Below are positions 12,001 through 20,584 of a stretch of 64,000 bases of DNA, piece after piece (position 1 is the stretch's first letter; every line of letters begins with the position of its first letter). The DNA lies in contig JAYJMM010000123.1 of NCBI GenBank assembly GCA_037349105.1, positions 2,480,001 through 2,544,000 on the forward strand, written 5' to 3'. A program made the position numbers and the translations under genes. Under the pieces are notes generated by a model. It did not search any database and was not told the origin of the DNA. It worked only from the letters and a program-made list of their open reading frames with translations. The DNA is from Limnomonas spitsbergensis (Eukaryota; Chlorophyta; Chlorophyceae; Chlamydomonadales).

Positions 12001-15000
12001 ACATGCTGGCAATGATATCTCTCAAGTGTTCACTCCCCATGATTTAAGCTTAAGGGATCTTTACTTGTGCGGGGTTTGAGCTGAGGCTATTAATTTGAGT
12101 GCAATGACTTAAGTAGGCCTTTTAACTGATTCCTGTGAGCTGAGGCCAATTAATTGTGCCAGATGTGAGCTGATGCTATTAATATGTATGGAATCAGGCC
12201 TTTTAATTGTGCTTGATGTGATCTGAGGCTATTTAATGGTGCCAGACGTGCGCTGATGCTATGTCATATGCGTGAGCTGCGGTCATTACTTTACCCTGTA
12301 GATCCTTAACCCTAGCAGCACACGGGAGGTATCCCAGGCAAATCCTGTCCACACCCTATCGCCACTCCTTGTACTGCCAACCCAGGTACTGCCTAACCTG
12401 TACTGCCTGCTGTGTATCTCTCTCAGGAGCTCCGTGTTTATTGGGGGCGTGTCCAGCCCGATCGTCGACTGTGGCCCCGGCTAAGTTACAGCCTTCTTTG
12501 CGGACATGCCTCAGTCTCCCCCCTCCCCGCCCACCCCGCCTAGCCCACCTCCAGAAACGTCTCCCCCTCCCGATCCCCGCCATTACTACCACACCCCTCT
12601 CCCTCCCCTCCCTCCCCCTTCCCTCCCTCTCCCTCTCCATTCCCTCCCTCTCCATTCCCTCCCTCTCCATTCCCCCCCTCTCCATTCCCTCCCTCTCCAT
12701 TCCCTCCCTCTCCATTCCCCCCCTCTCCATTTCCTCCCTCACCATCCCCTCCCACACCATCCCCTCCCTCTCCATTCCCTCCCTCTCCCTCCCCTCCGTC
12801 CCCATCCCCCCCCTCTCCATTCCCTCCCTCTCCATTCCGTCCCTCTCCAACCCCTCCGTCCCCATCCCTCCCTCTCCATCCATCCCCTCTCCAACCCCAC
12901 CCTCCCCAACCCCTCTCTCCCCATCCCCTCCCTCTCCATCACCCCTAACACGATCGCCGCCCTCTCCCCCTCCCTCTCCCCCTCCCCCTTCCCCACCACC
13001 TTCCCCTCCCCTTTCCCCTTCCCCTTCCCCTCCCCCTTCCCCCCCTCGTCCCCCTTCCCCTCCCCCTTCCCCCCGGCCTCCCCCTTCCCCTCCCCCCTCC
13101 CCTTCCCGTCCCCCTTTTCCTCCCAATCCCCCTTCCCCTCCCCCTTCCCCTTCCCCCCTACCTTCCCCTTCCCCTTCCCCTTCCCCTCTCCCCCCTACCT
13201 TCCCCTTCCCCTTCCCCTTCCCCTCTCCCCCCTTCCTCTTTCCCCCCCTCCCCTCCCCCCCCTTCCCCTTTTCCCCTTCCCCTGTCCCCCCTTCCCCCTT
13301 TCCCCCTTTCCCCCTTCCCCTTCCCCTCCTCCTTCCCCCCCTCACCCCTTCCCCTTTCCCTCCTTCCCCTCTTCCACCTTCCCCTCTCCCACCTTCCCCT
13401 CCCTCCCCTTCCCCTCCCTCCCCTTCCCCTCTCCCACCTTCCCCTCTCCCACCTTCCCCTCTCCCACCTTCCCCTCTTTCACCTTCCCCTCTCCCTCCTT
13501 CCCTTCTCCCACCTTCCCTTCTCCCACCTTCCCCTCTCCCACCTTCCCCTCTCCCACCTTCCCCTCTCCCACCTTCCCCTCTCCCACCTTCCCCTCTCCC
13601 TCCTTCCCTTCTCCCACCTTCCCCTCTCCCACCTTCCCCTCTGCCCCCGTCCCCTTCCCTTTCCCCTCCTCTTGCAGACTGTTTGAACGAGGAGGTGAGA
13701 AGGCAGGCCATTTTCCATAGCACATGACTGGCATCAATTATGATTCATGTCCACTACGGTGGCCACAGTTGCATACAATAAAAATAGAGAAAGTGCGTCC
13801 TTCAGAAGCAGGTTGTTCTAGGTATCTGTAAAGTATGGGCCGTGTCCGTGTCCAGCGTTGCTGTTGGTGTCGCCGTCCTTATCCTATAAAGTGTACACTG
13901 TGTGTGTCTATCCCAGAAACTGGCGAAAGGCAATCAGGGTTGAGAATCACTCCTTCAAATTGCTGGCTGCACACCTGCTGCACACCTGCTGCACACCTGC
14001 TGCACACCTGCTGCACACCTGCTGCATCATTTTGCATCCCAAGCTTGCATATCCCTGCATTGGGGGAGAGGGGGGACAATGAAGGTTCAGGCATATCCCC
14101 CCTATCCCCACCTATTCCCCCCCTTCCCTCCCCTATCCCCGCCCCTATCCCCCCCCTTCCCCCCCTATTCCCCCCCCTATTCCCCTCCCTATTCCCCCCC
14201 CTATTCCCCCCCTTCCCCCCCCTATCCCCGCCCCTATCCCCCCCCTATCCCCCCCATATCCCCCCCCTATCCCCCCCTATCCCCCCCCTATCCCCCCCTA
14301 TCCCCCCCCTATTCCCCCCCCTATCCCCCCCTATTCCCCTCCCTATTCCCCCCCTTCCCTCCCTATTCCCCCCCTATTCCCCCCCTTCCCTCCCCTATCC
14401 CCCCCCTTCCCCCCCTATTTCCCCCCCTATTCCCCTCCCTATTCCCCCCCCTATTCCCCTCCCTATTCCCCCCCTATCCCCCCCCTATCCCCCCCCTATC
14501 CCCCCCCTATCCCCCCCCTATCCCCCCCCTATCCCCCCCCTATCCCCCCCTATCCCCCCCCTATCCCCCCCCCTATTCCCCCCCTATCCCCCCCCTACCC
14601 CCCCCCTATCCCCCCCCTATCCCCCCCCTATCCCCCCCCTATCCCCCCCCATATCCCCCCCCTATCCCCCCCTATCCCCCCCTATCCCCCCCCTATCCCC
14701 CCCTATCCCCCCCTATCTCCCCCCTATCCCCCCCTATCCCCCCCTATTCCCCCCTATTCCCCCCTATCCCCCCCCTATTCCCCCCCTTCTCCCCCCTATC
14801 CCCGCCCCTATTCCCCCCTCCCCCCCCCTATTCCCCCCCTTCCCCCCCCTATCCCCCCCTACCCCTCCCCCCCATCCCCCCTATCCCTCCCCTATGCCTC
14901 CCCCTTCCCCCCCTGTCAGCCCTATCACAGCGGACCTCTGTGAACCTGCATCTATGAGACAGTGGTGTTACCTCTGAACCCTTCACCCCCTAAACCCCAA

Positions 15001-18000
15001 ACATCATACCAAAAACCCTAAGACATATACTCTACACCCTAACCTATTCGCCCCATCCCCACTCCCCGCAGTGGACCTCCTTGAACCTCACTGTTGTAGA
15101 CAGTCATGTGACCACTTCCTTCCAAGGGCCCAACGGCCACGCTAAGGCTTTTGTCTCCCGGTGAGTGGAACTGTGGAACGAGTGACGGAAATCAATGCGG
15201 AATTTGTGTACGGGGCGAAATTGTGAGAGATCCCAGTGTACGCAACTGCGTCCGTGTGTGAGCCTAGACGTCCAACATAGTATCACGACAGAGGGAAGTG
15301 GAGCAGTGCAAACAAAATATGATGCATGAGTCCAATGAAGCATCGCGTTTGATGCCTTGGGTTGAAGTGCAAGAACAAGTGATGGGGGTGGGGGGGGGGC
15401 TGTGTGGGTGTGGTGACCCTTCTCCTCACTGACATAATTACCGACAAGCATGGAATGGTTGCGCTTAGGAACACAAAGGTCCCACCCTCCACAGTCCACA
15501 CTCACATACAAACCACACATCTCTGTCCCCTTGTGCCCCCCTCACACCAACCACTGACTCCTTCCAGGAGCCTTTTGTCCTCCAGCGCAAACGGGGTTTG
15601 CATAGCCAGCCAGACCCTGAGTGGGGACTGGGAGTCGGCAGGCGTACTGGACGACATGCTGAGCAGTGACTACCTGCTGGCAGCAGCCATCCTCCCAACA
15701 GGTGCGGGGGACAGAACTGCAGTTTGAATTTCAAACTGCGCACTGACGTGCACCAGAATTTGAATGCTGAAGCAATAAACAAACTTATCGTCTGGACTCT
15801 TCAATGATTTGGCACCCCTATGTACCGCCACGCCTAGTCACCTTAGGATCCCCTCTCATCATTTTGCAGGTGACCCAGACGTTTCTCTCCGCGCACCTTT
15901 CCTCCCCCCCCCCCCGGACATAACCACTACTCTAACCACACCTGTTCTCCCCACCATCCCCAAATCATTCCTCTCTGAGCCCATTTACCCCCCCCCCTAA
16001 CCACTTCTCTTTGCGCCCCTCTGCGCCCCTCCTCCACTTTTGTAACTCAGCAGAGACCCCTAGTACCCCGGCCGCGAGGTTTGTCAACATTGCCACGGGG
16101 ACGTGCTGCGGTCGACTCCCTAACACCTCCACAGCTCCAAGGTCCCTGCTCCCCGCCCCCGTCTCCCATGTCTCTGCTCCCTGCCCCCGTCTCCCATGTC
16201 TCTGCTCCCCGCCCCCGTCTCCCATGTCTCTGCTCCCTGCCCCCGTCTCCCATGTCCCTACTCCCTGCCCCTGTCTCCCATGTCCCTGCTCCCTGCCCCC
16301 GTCTCCTATGTCCCTGCTCCCTGCCCCCGTCTCCCATGTCTCTGCTCCCTGCCCCTGTCTCCCATGTCCCTGCCCCCTGCCCCCGTCTCCCATGTCCCTG
16401 CTCCCCGCCCCCGTCCCCCATACCCCTGCTCTTCCTTCTGCTGCATACAGGCCTTTTGAAGTTCGGCGATAACGCCGTGGCAACTTGGTGTGGCCGCCTC
16501 TCCACACCCACAAAGCTCAAGCTGCGCATGTCCGCGTCAGGGCTTGGTGACGTCGGAGGCGTAGGCGGATGCAGTTTTACCCCCTTGAACAGCTTGCTGC
16601 GTTGCGGGTTGAAGAGCTGCCAACTGTCCCAACTCCAGGTATACACAAGTATGTTTGTGTGCATGTGCGTGCATGTGCGTGCATGTGCATGCATGCATCT
16701 GAGATATGGTGTGCTTGCAGCTAACCGCTTACACCAACCGCTCACGCGAACCGCTCACTAAAATCACTCGCACCAACCACACTCACCAACCGCCCCCACC
16801 AACCACTCACGCCAACTGCTCACACAAACTCACATCAAGTGCACTCACCAACCCAGGAAGGATCTGCCGCATGTGGACCTTGTGTCAATTTCTCACTGTC
16901 CACCCGCCCCAATGTCCCACTGGCAGGGTTGCGGCGGGCCTGGCAACAATAGAGGGGGTGGCAACAACATCGACCAGGACGGTGCAGGTGCCCCCTTGGA
17001 GTGCATACAGCAGAACATCTGCCCCAGCAGGTGGGTTTGGGGACCCGGGCTGGGGGTCAAGACTGGCATTAGAATATTCAAATATCGGAGTTTCGAATTC
17101 GAATGTTGAACATTGAAATTTTCGAAACTGTGTCTCAGGGGTGGGTCGCAATCGGGCAGCTGCAATCTTAACAACAAGGGTTACAGCAGTTACGTCGAAG
17201 CCTGCTCAGACGGGGCGCCGTCACCCTTGGGCCGCCGCTCCCTCCACGCCTCCGCCCCCGCACCCTCCCTGGCGGTGGTCCTCTCTGTCACGGACCCGAA
17301 CGGTCCGTCGGTGTCGGTGGATTCCAGCACCTGGAGCGGCTCACTGGCAGTCACGTACCACACAGCAGCTACAGGGGAGGTGGGTGACTGCATGGGGGTG
17401 TGCATGTGCATGCCCATGCGCTTGCCCATGCGCGTGCTGATACACATTCCCAATTTCCCTTGCGTGTTCTCCTGCATTGGCCCCTGCATGCTCACCTGCA
17501 CGTGCCCCTGCATGCTCCCTTGCGCTTGCCCATGTGCATGTCTTGGCAGGCCAAGGTACGCCTACGTCCGTTAACGTGCTCCCCATACACGATCCAATGT
17601 GTGTCCCTGAGCATCCGCATGAATGTGCTCCTGCGTGTGCCTCCCTGACCTCTGCCCCCCTGCTTAAATCAAATCTTTAGCATGGACCCTTGTCTCCAAC
17701 CTTGGACCCTAACCCATTGCCCCCCCTAAACCCCATCCAGGCGCCCGCTGTTGCCTCACTGACCTCAGTCCCAGCCAACGCTGCGGGTGGCCCCCTTGTG
17801 GCTGAGCTGGCGAGCGGGCCTTACCCCACCTATGTCACGACCATGACGCTCATCTCAGCTGCTGGGATTCATGTCACGGCCCCAGGCGTCGTCGACGCGG
17901 CATGTGGCTTGCTGGCAGCAGCGATCAAAGCCGGGTGTGTACCGTGCCGTAGTGTTCAAGGTTGAGGGTTTATCTTGAAACCTTGACCTCGAAACCTTGC

Positions 18001-18062
18001 CCACGGTTTGCCTGCACAGCCTCTCCAGCGTCAGCAACCCGGCCCCTGTATCCACCATTTAA
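14..18062 (+). CDS. Fibrocystin/PKHD1L1-like protein with IPT/TIG and PA14 segments (5' end outside window)
   Basis: Proposed exons: 14-219, 505-674, 2266-2533, 3493-3675 (or 3686), 4499-4801, 5823-5984, 6619-6748, 8085-8367, 8598-8739, 9684-9825, 10232-10347, 11064-11168, 11837-11937, 12427-about 12479, perhaps 13678-13694, 15072-15160, 15568-15701, 16451-16638, 16927-17030, 17139-17379, 17741-17934, 18020-18062. Phases agree throughout except around 12.4-15.1 kb, which needs a GC donor plus a 17-nt exon. Exon 1 is an IPT/TIG unit ([12 protein letters not shown], later a CRTP motif). Exon 3 has a PA14-type core ([17 protein letters not shown]). Exons 7-9 resemble the fibrocystin linker ([12 protein letters not shown]). 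Exons 10-14 give two more TIG units ([21 protein letters not shown]). After exon 15 I recognise no domain. This order is typical of PKHD1L1-type cell-surface proteins, so an extracellular role is inferred. About 1,120 residues lie in the window. The stop at 18060-18062 is tentative. Confidence 0.72.
1145..2252. repeat. 12-bp minisatellite in intron 2 of the fibrocystin-like gene
   Basis: About 1.1 kb of CCCACCTCCCTG-like units with variants (CAG for CTG, ACATCC for ACCTCC). Longer higher-order blocks recur near 1186, 1360, 1660 and 1740. Twelve is a multiple of three, so long open frames (His-Leu-Pro-Ala, Gly-Gln-Gly-Gly and similar) exist on both strands. They are by-products of the repeat. 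The array ends about 13 bp before the acceptor at 2265. Confidence 0.95.
2715..3492 (+). repeat. Tandem decayed copies of the exon 4 acceptor junction
   Basis: The start of exon 4 (after AG at 3491-3492) is preceded by five degraded copies, beginning near 2717, 2960, 3093, 3229 and 3364. Each has a GCAG-like acceptor (lost in the first two), a stretch like TTCCCAGCGACCGGCC and then GACACGCAGC(A/G)CATC. Spacing is 126-136 bp, except where a CCTG-rich microsatellite expanded the first unit. Frameshifts and stops occur in the copies, so only the copy at 3493 fits the gene model. Confidence 0.85.
2795..2916. repeat. CCTG/CTTG/CTAC microsatellite
   Basis: Imperfect CTGC-CTAC-CTGC-TTGC tetranucleotide tract inside the first exon-junction copy. 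It accounts for the larger size of that unit. Confidence 0.9.
3874..4007. repeat. 67-bp direct duplication in intron 4
   Basis: Two adjacent diverged copies share GGGGCT(C/T)(A/G)CCGTCAGCCT and then TGACTC(A/C)TCATGCA. No coding role is seen. Confidence 0.6.
4147..4218 (+). tRNA. tRNA-Ala (anticodon UGC), inside intron 4 of the fibrocystin-like gene
   Basis: A 72-nt cloverleaf folds completely. The acceptor stem is GGGGCCA paired with TGGCTCC (one G-U), with discriminator A. The D arm is GCTC/GAGC around AGTGGCA. The anticodon arm is CCTGC/GCAGG with loop TTTGCAT (anticodon TGC). The variable loop is ATGTC and the T arm CAGGG/CCCTG with loop TTCAATC. Box A (TAGCTCAGTGG) and box B (GGTTCAATCCC) are intact. 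There is no intron and no encoded CCA. It lies in the sense orientation of the host intron and should be transcribed on its own by RNA polymerase III. Confidence 0.96.
7455..7640 (+). repeat. SINE-like dispersed repeat, family B
   Basis: A ~180-bp element shared with copies at 7770-7935 (reverse), 27562-27745, 33588-33740, 43940-44090 and 48243-48420. Common blocks are CAGGCCGCCCC, a GGGACAAAACTT/GGGACCAAACCT block, CTGGTGG..AAAGCAGCATGGCTGG and a terminal GTAGCTGA..GTAGCTGA followed by an A-rich AAAATAAAC end. It lies in intron 7 of the fibrocystin-like gene. I see no coding capacity. Confidence 0.65.
7770..7935 (-). repeat. SINE-like dispersed repeat, family B (reverse copy)
   Basis: Read on the minus strand it has CCAAACCTGGAG, GGTGGCCTAAGCAGCAAGG and CAGTAGCTGACATGTAG, in the same order as the other copies. 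It lies about 130 bp from the forward copy in the same intron. Confidence 0.55.
8743..9252. repeat. 13-bp AT-rich minisatellite in intron 9
   Basis: About 39 units of TACTGGAATATAA, with ACT to GCT or GTT variants and one ACGG interruption near 9212. It begins within 10 bp of the donor at 8740. Its frames encode Tyr-Ile-Pro-Val-type repeats on the minus strand, which are artefacts. Confidence 0.95.
10946..11046. repeat. Telomere-like CCCTGAA heptamer array
   Basis: About 13 uninterrupted copies of CCCTGAA, one base off the plant telomere unit CCCTAAA, end 17 bp before the acceptor of exon 12. Confidence 0.93.
12508..13672. repeat. Long polypyrimidine tract (C/T-rich), first block
   Basis: Nearly 1.2 kb of almost pure pyrimidine on the plus strand. 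It starts as CCCTCTCCATT units, turns into CCCCTTCCC runs and ends as CCCCTCTCCCACCTT units. It ends at a good acceptor (CTTGCAG, 13671-13677). Long Pro/Ser- and Gly/Glu-rich frames on both strands reflect composition only. Confidence 0.93.
13967..14032. repeat. 11-bp array (CACACCTGCTG)
   Basis: About six perfect CACACCTGCTG units between the two polypyrimidine blocks. Confidence 0.93.
14095..14931. repeat. Polypyrimidine tract (CCCTATCCCCC), second block
   Basis: About 840 bp of CCCTATCCCCCC/CCCTATTCCCC units. Together with 12508-13672 it makes most of this ~2.6-kb intronic interval one-sided pyrimidine. Confidence 0.93.
16051..16141 (+). pseudogene. Decayed copy of the start of exon 16451-16638
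   Basis: After an acceptor-like AG this stretch aligns with the next real exon. The copy reads [14 protein letters not shown] where the real exon reads [14 protein letters not shown], and both continue into Ser/Thr-Pro-Thr. Splicing it in would give the wrong phase for exon 16451, whereas joining 15568-15701 directly to 16451-16638 keeps the frame. Confidence 0.65.
16136..16432. repeat. 28-bp minisatellite upstream of exon 16451-16638
   Basis: About ten units of CTGCCCCCGTCTCCCATGTC plus CCTGCTCC-like sequence. It begins at the end of a decayed copy of the next exon (16051-16141). Confidence 0.9.
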
Positions 18063-18089
18063 CATCATTAGCTGAGAAAATCTTGTCTA

Positions 18090-18720
18090 AGTCCATTTTA
18101 TTGGACGCTCTTCTGCTGAATCCCCTTTTGTCTGCACCGCCGCCCCTGCATTAACGTCATAGCCCCCCAAGTCCCCCCATTCGCTGAGTTACCTCTTCCT
18201 GAAGTCCCTTTTGCTTAACACCCTTTTGCTGCATTCCCTTTTGACTGTATAGTCTCCCCTGCATCAACGTCATAGCCCCCATGCCCACCTCATTCTCTAA
18301 GCTACCTCTTGCCAATGTCTTTTTCTCTGAACACTCTTTTGCTGAATTCAATTTTGACTGTGCAGTCCTCCATGCATTGATTCCATAGCCCCCACCCTCA
18401 TGTCATTCGCCAAGTTATATTTTGCTGATCACCCTTTGCTGAATTCCCTTTTGACTGCACAGCCTCCCCTGCCTTAATGGCATAGCCCCCATGCCTACCT
18501 CATTGGCCGAGCTTTCTTTTGCTGAATACCTTTTTCTAAATTCCCTTTTGTGACTGCATAGTCTCCTCTGCATTAATGGCATAGCCCCCACGCTTACCTC
18601 ATTCACCGAGTTATCTTTTGCTGAATACCTTTTGCTGAATTTCCTTTTGACTGCACATCCTCCCCTGTATTAATAAAGCTTATGCCTGCACAGCCTCATT
18701 TGCATGAACGTCCTGGCACC
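18090..18720. repeat. Tandem ~100-125-bp repeat after the last exon
   Basis: Six to seven diverged units carry TTTGCTGAATTCCCTTTTGA, then CTGCACAG-CCTCCCCTGC and a CATAGCCCCC block, then CCTCATT. Each unit has an acceptor-like TGCACAG/CCTC resembling the junction of the last exon at 18011-18024. Confidence 0.75.
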
Positions 18721-20584
18721 CTCATCTACCCTATGAAGGAATTGTGATACTGTCAGTGTGCTTGATATGGACTGTGCTGAATGTGCGTCACTGTCAATGA
18801 GATGGCCTGCTGCTCTTTTATATACATATTGCGGTGACCTTGCTGCTATTTATCATAAAGCTGATATGGTGGGATTCTTTGGATAGTGTCGGGTGAGCCC
18901 CCCATGTGTCCTTCCTCATGGTTGCAGTTTAATCGATTCTGAATATTAGATGAGTGCCTAGGGGAAAACAATCAAGTTCCGTTTACCGGTGGGCAGGGTT
19001 TAATCCAGAGTACGGTATGGCCCTTAGACGGCATGAATCGATGTTCTCTGCCGAAAAGATTGACCGAAGCACAAGCCAAGGTGAGTGTCAATGCTGTGTT
19101 AGGTGTTTCTCAAATCCGAAGTATGATCCCCAATCAAATGTGTGTGTACCTGGAGGACAGTAGTCTGTATGTGTGCAAATGAAGCAGGCGGCTGCTAAGG
19201 GCGCGATTTGGCAGCCTAAGGTGCTTTTATCCACCTATGCTGACCGAGTGCTTTGTGCTATCTAGGCAGGCGGCTGTAAATAAAGTGGCTGGCAATCTCT
19301 TGTTTCTTTCACCCTCATGATGCCCCTGCGGGATGTAGCCCTATTTCACTATTTGCTGCGGGTGGGCTGCTCTGCATTCAGTCATCTGGATGAGCATAAT
19401 ACCTGGTATGTGTATACGGGTGCTTGATTCTGCTACGCTCCAGCTACAGCCCCACGAACGGCTATCAGGGATGAGTGTATAAACCCCGCTGCTTAAGCTA
19501 CCGCCGTAAGGCCTTCGGGGGACCAAGACCTGCAGCCCTCAGTACCCAACTCGTTGGTGCCAAGATCACTCAAATACCACTGCCAGTGTCACCGAAGCAA
19601 CTACCTCTAATAAATACCCTTTGTAATAAGCAGGTTGAGCCTTAAGAACCGGTGGTGTCATTAAGGTCCAAGAATCCAATACTATCAAGGTTCAAGTCAA
19701 GCTATTCTCCCCATCGTACACGCAGTAAACACGCACCTTTGTGCTAACACGCCACACTGATTGGGGCATTTCTGATCACGGGTGCTCATGACACCGTTGG
19801 AAAGCCGTGCGAATGTGGCTACAGCTACTGAAATCCTTGGAGCGACCATTTCACCGAAGCTCCCACATGAGATTTCAGTTTCAGATTTGCACAGCAAGTT
19901 TGACACGAATCTTACACAAGCTTGGGATGTTACACGCCTTCCAGGATTTTTGATAGCCTTCGGCTTGTGTTCTACTTATTAATCCAGAATACAAAAACAT
20001 AAGCCCGGATTCCACCTAATCAACACCATCTATAAACGCAGCTGTGGCTGATTTTACAGCGGCTCTAACGAGAACACCAGCCAGCAACGCAGCAATCACA
20101 ATCAGTTTCCACTGAAGCCAGCAAGGACGTCGGAGGGTGGGAGGTGTGACACCTTTGCAAGCACCGGCTCTTCTCACGTCGGGCTGTTGTCAGCCTTCAG
20201 GTTACTACATGTCACAAGTGCCTAGTGATAGGTGTGTAGGGGGCTGACGGGGGCGTAGGAACTCACAACTACTATATCGGGTTCCTACAGTCCTATGGAC
20301 TCCCAGACAGAAGCCAAGCACATGCCAATGAGCTCATGACTCGTATCCTGGGAACTTCTGTCATTCTTGTACAGTCCAGAAGGGCATCAGATTTCATGCA
20401 TGGTACACGTGTCCGAAACCCGGTTTGAGCACAAAATAAACTAGGACAGCGAGCAAAAATACAGTGACAACCCTAAGCAAGCAACAACTACACCCTCGCG
20501 CAACCACATCTGAAGTGTGGCTTGCAGGTTAAAACCCCTTGCGCCATGTTGATACCCAATGAACCCTACTAATCTGACATCATT
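18721..20584. other. Intergenic stretch without a supported gene
   Basis: Between the two convergent genes I see only short frames with no family resemblance. The one recognisable item is a repeat at 20383-20510, described separately. The 3' untranslated regions of both neighbours must lie here, but no poly(A) signal stands out. Confidence 0.6.
20383..20510 (-). repeat. Dispersed repeat, family C (LINE-tail-like)
   Basis: It has ACTAGGACAGCGAGCAAAAA, CAGTGACAACC and AAGCAAGCAACAACTAC, in the same order as the LINE arm at 61565-61625. A related copy lies at 32085-32230. Diverged. Confidence 0.5.

Noticed and set aside
12356..14977. Open frames of 290-455 codons (Pro/Ser-rich and Gly/Glu-rich)
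   Set aside because: All lie in the strand-asymmetric pyrimidine tracts inside an intron and owe their length to the absence of stops in C/T-only sequence.
15869..16000. Exon starting at 15870 ([15 protein letters not shown])
   Set aside because: It has an acceptor and correct phase, but it runs into Pro-rich low complexity with no donor. Joining 15701 directly to 16451 keeps the frame.
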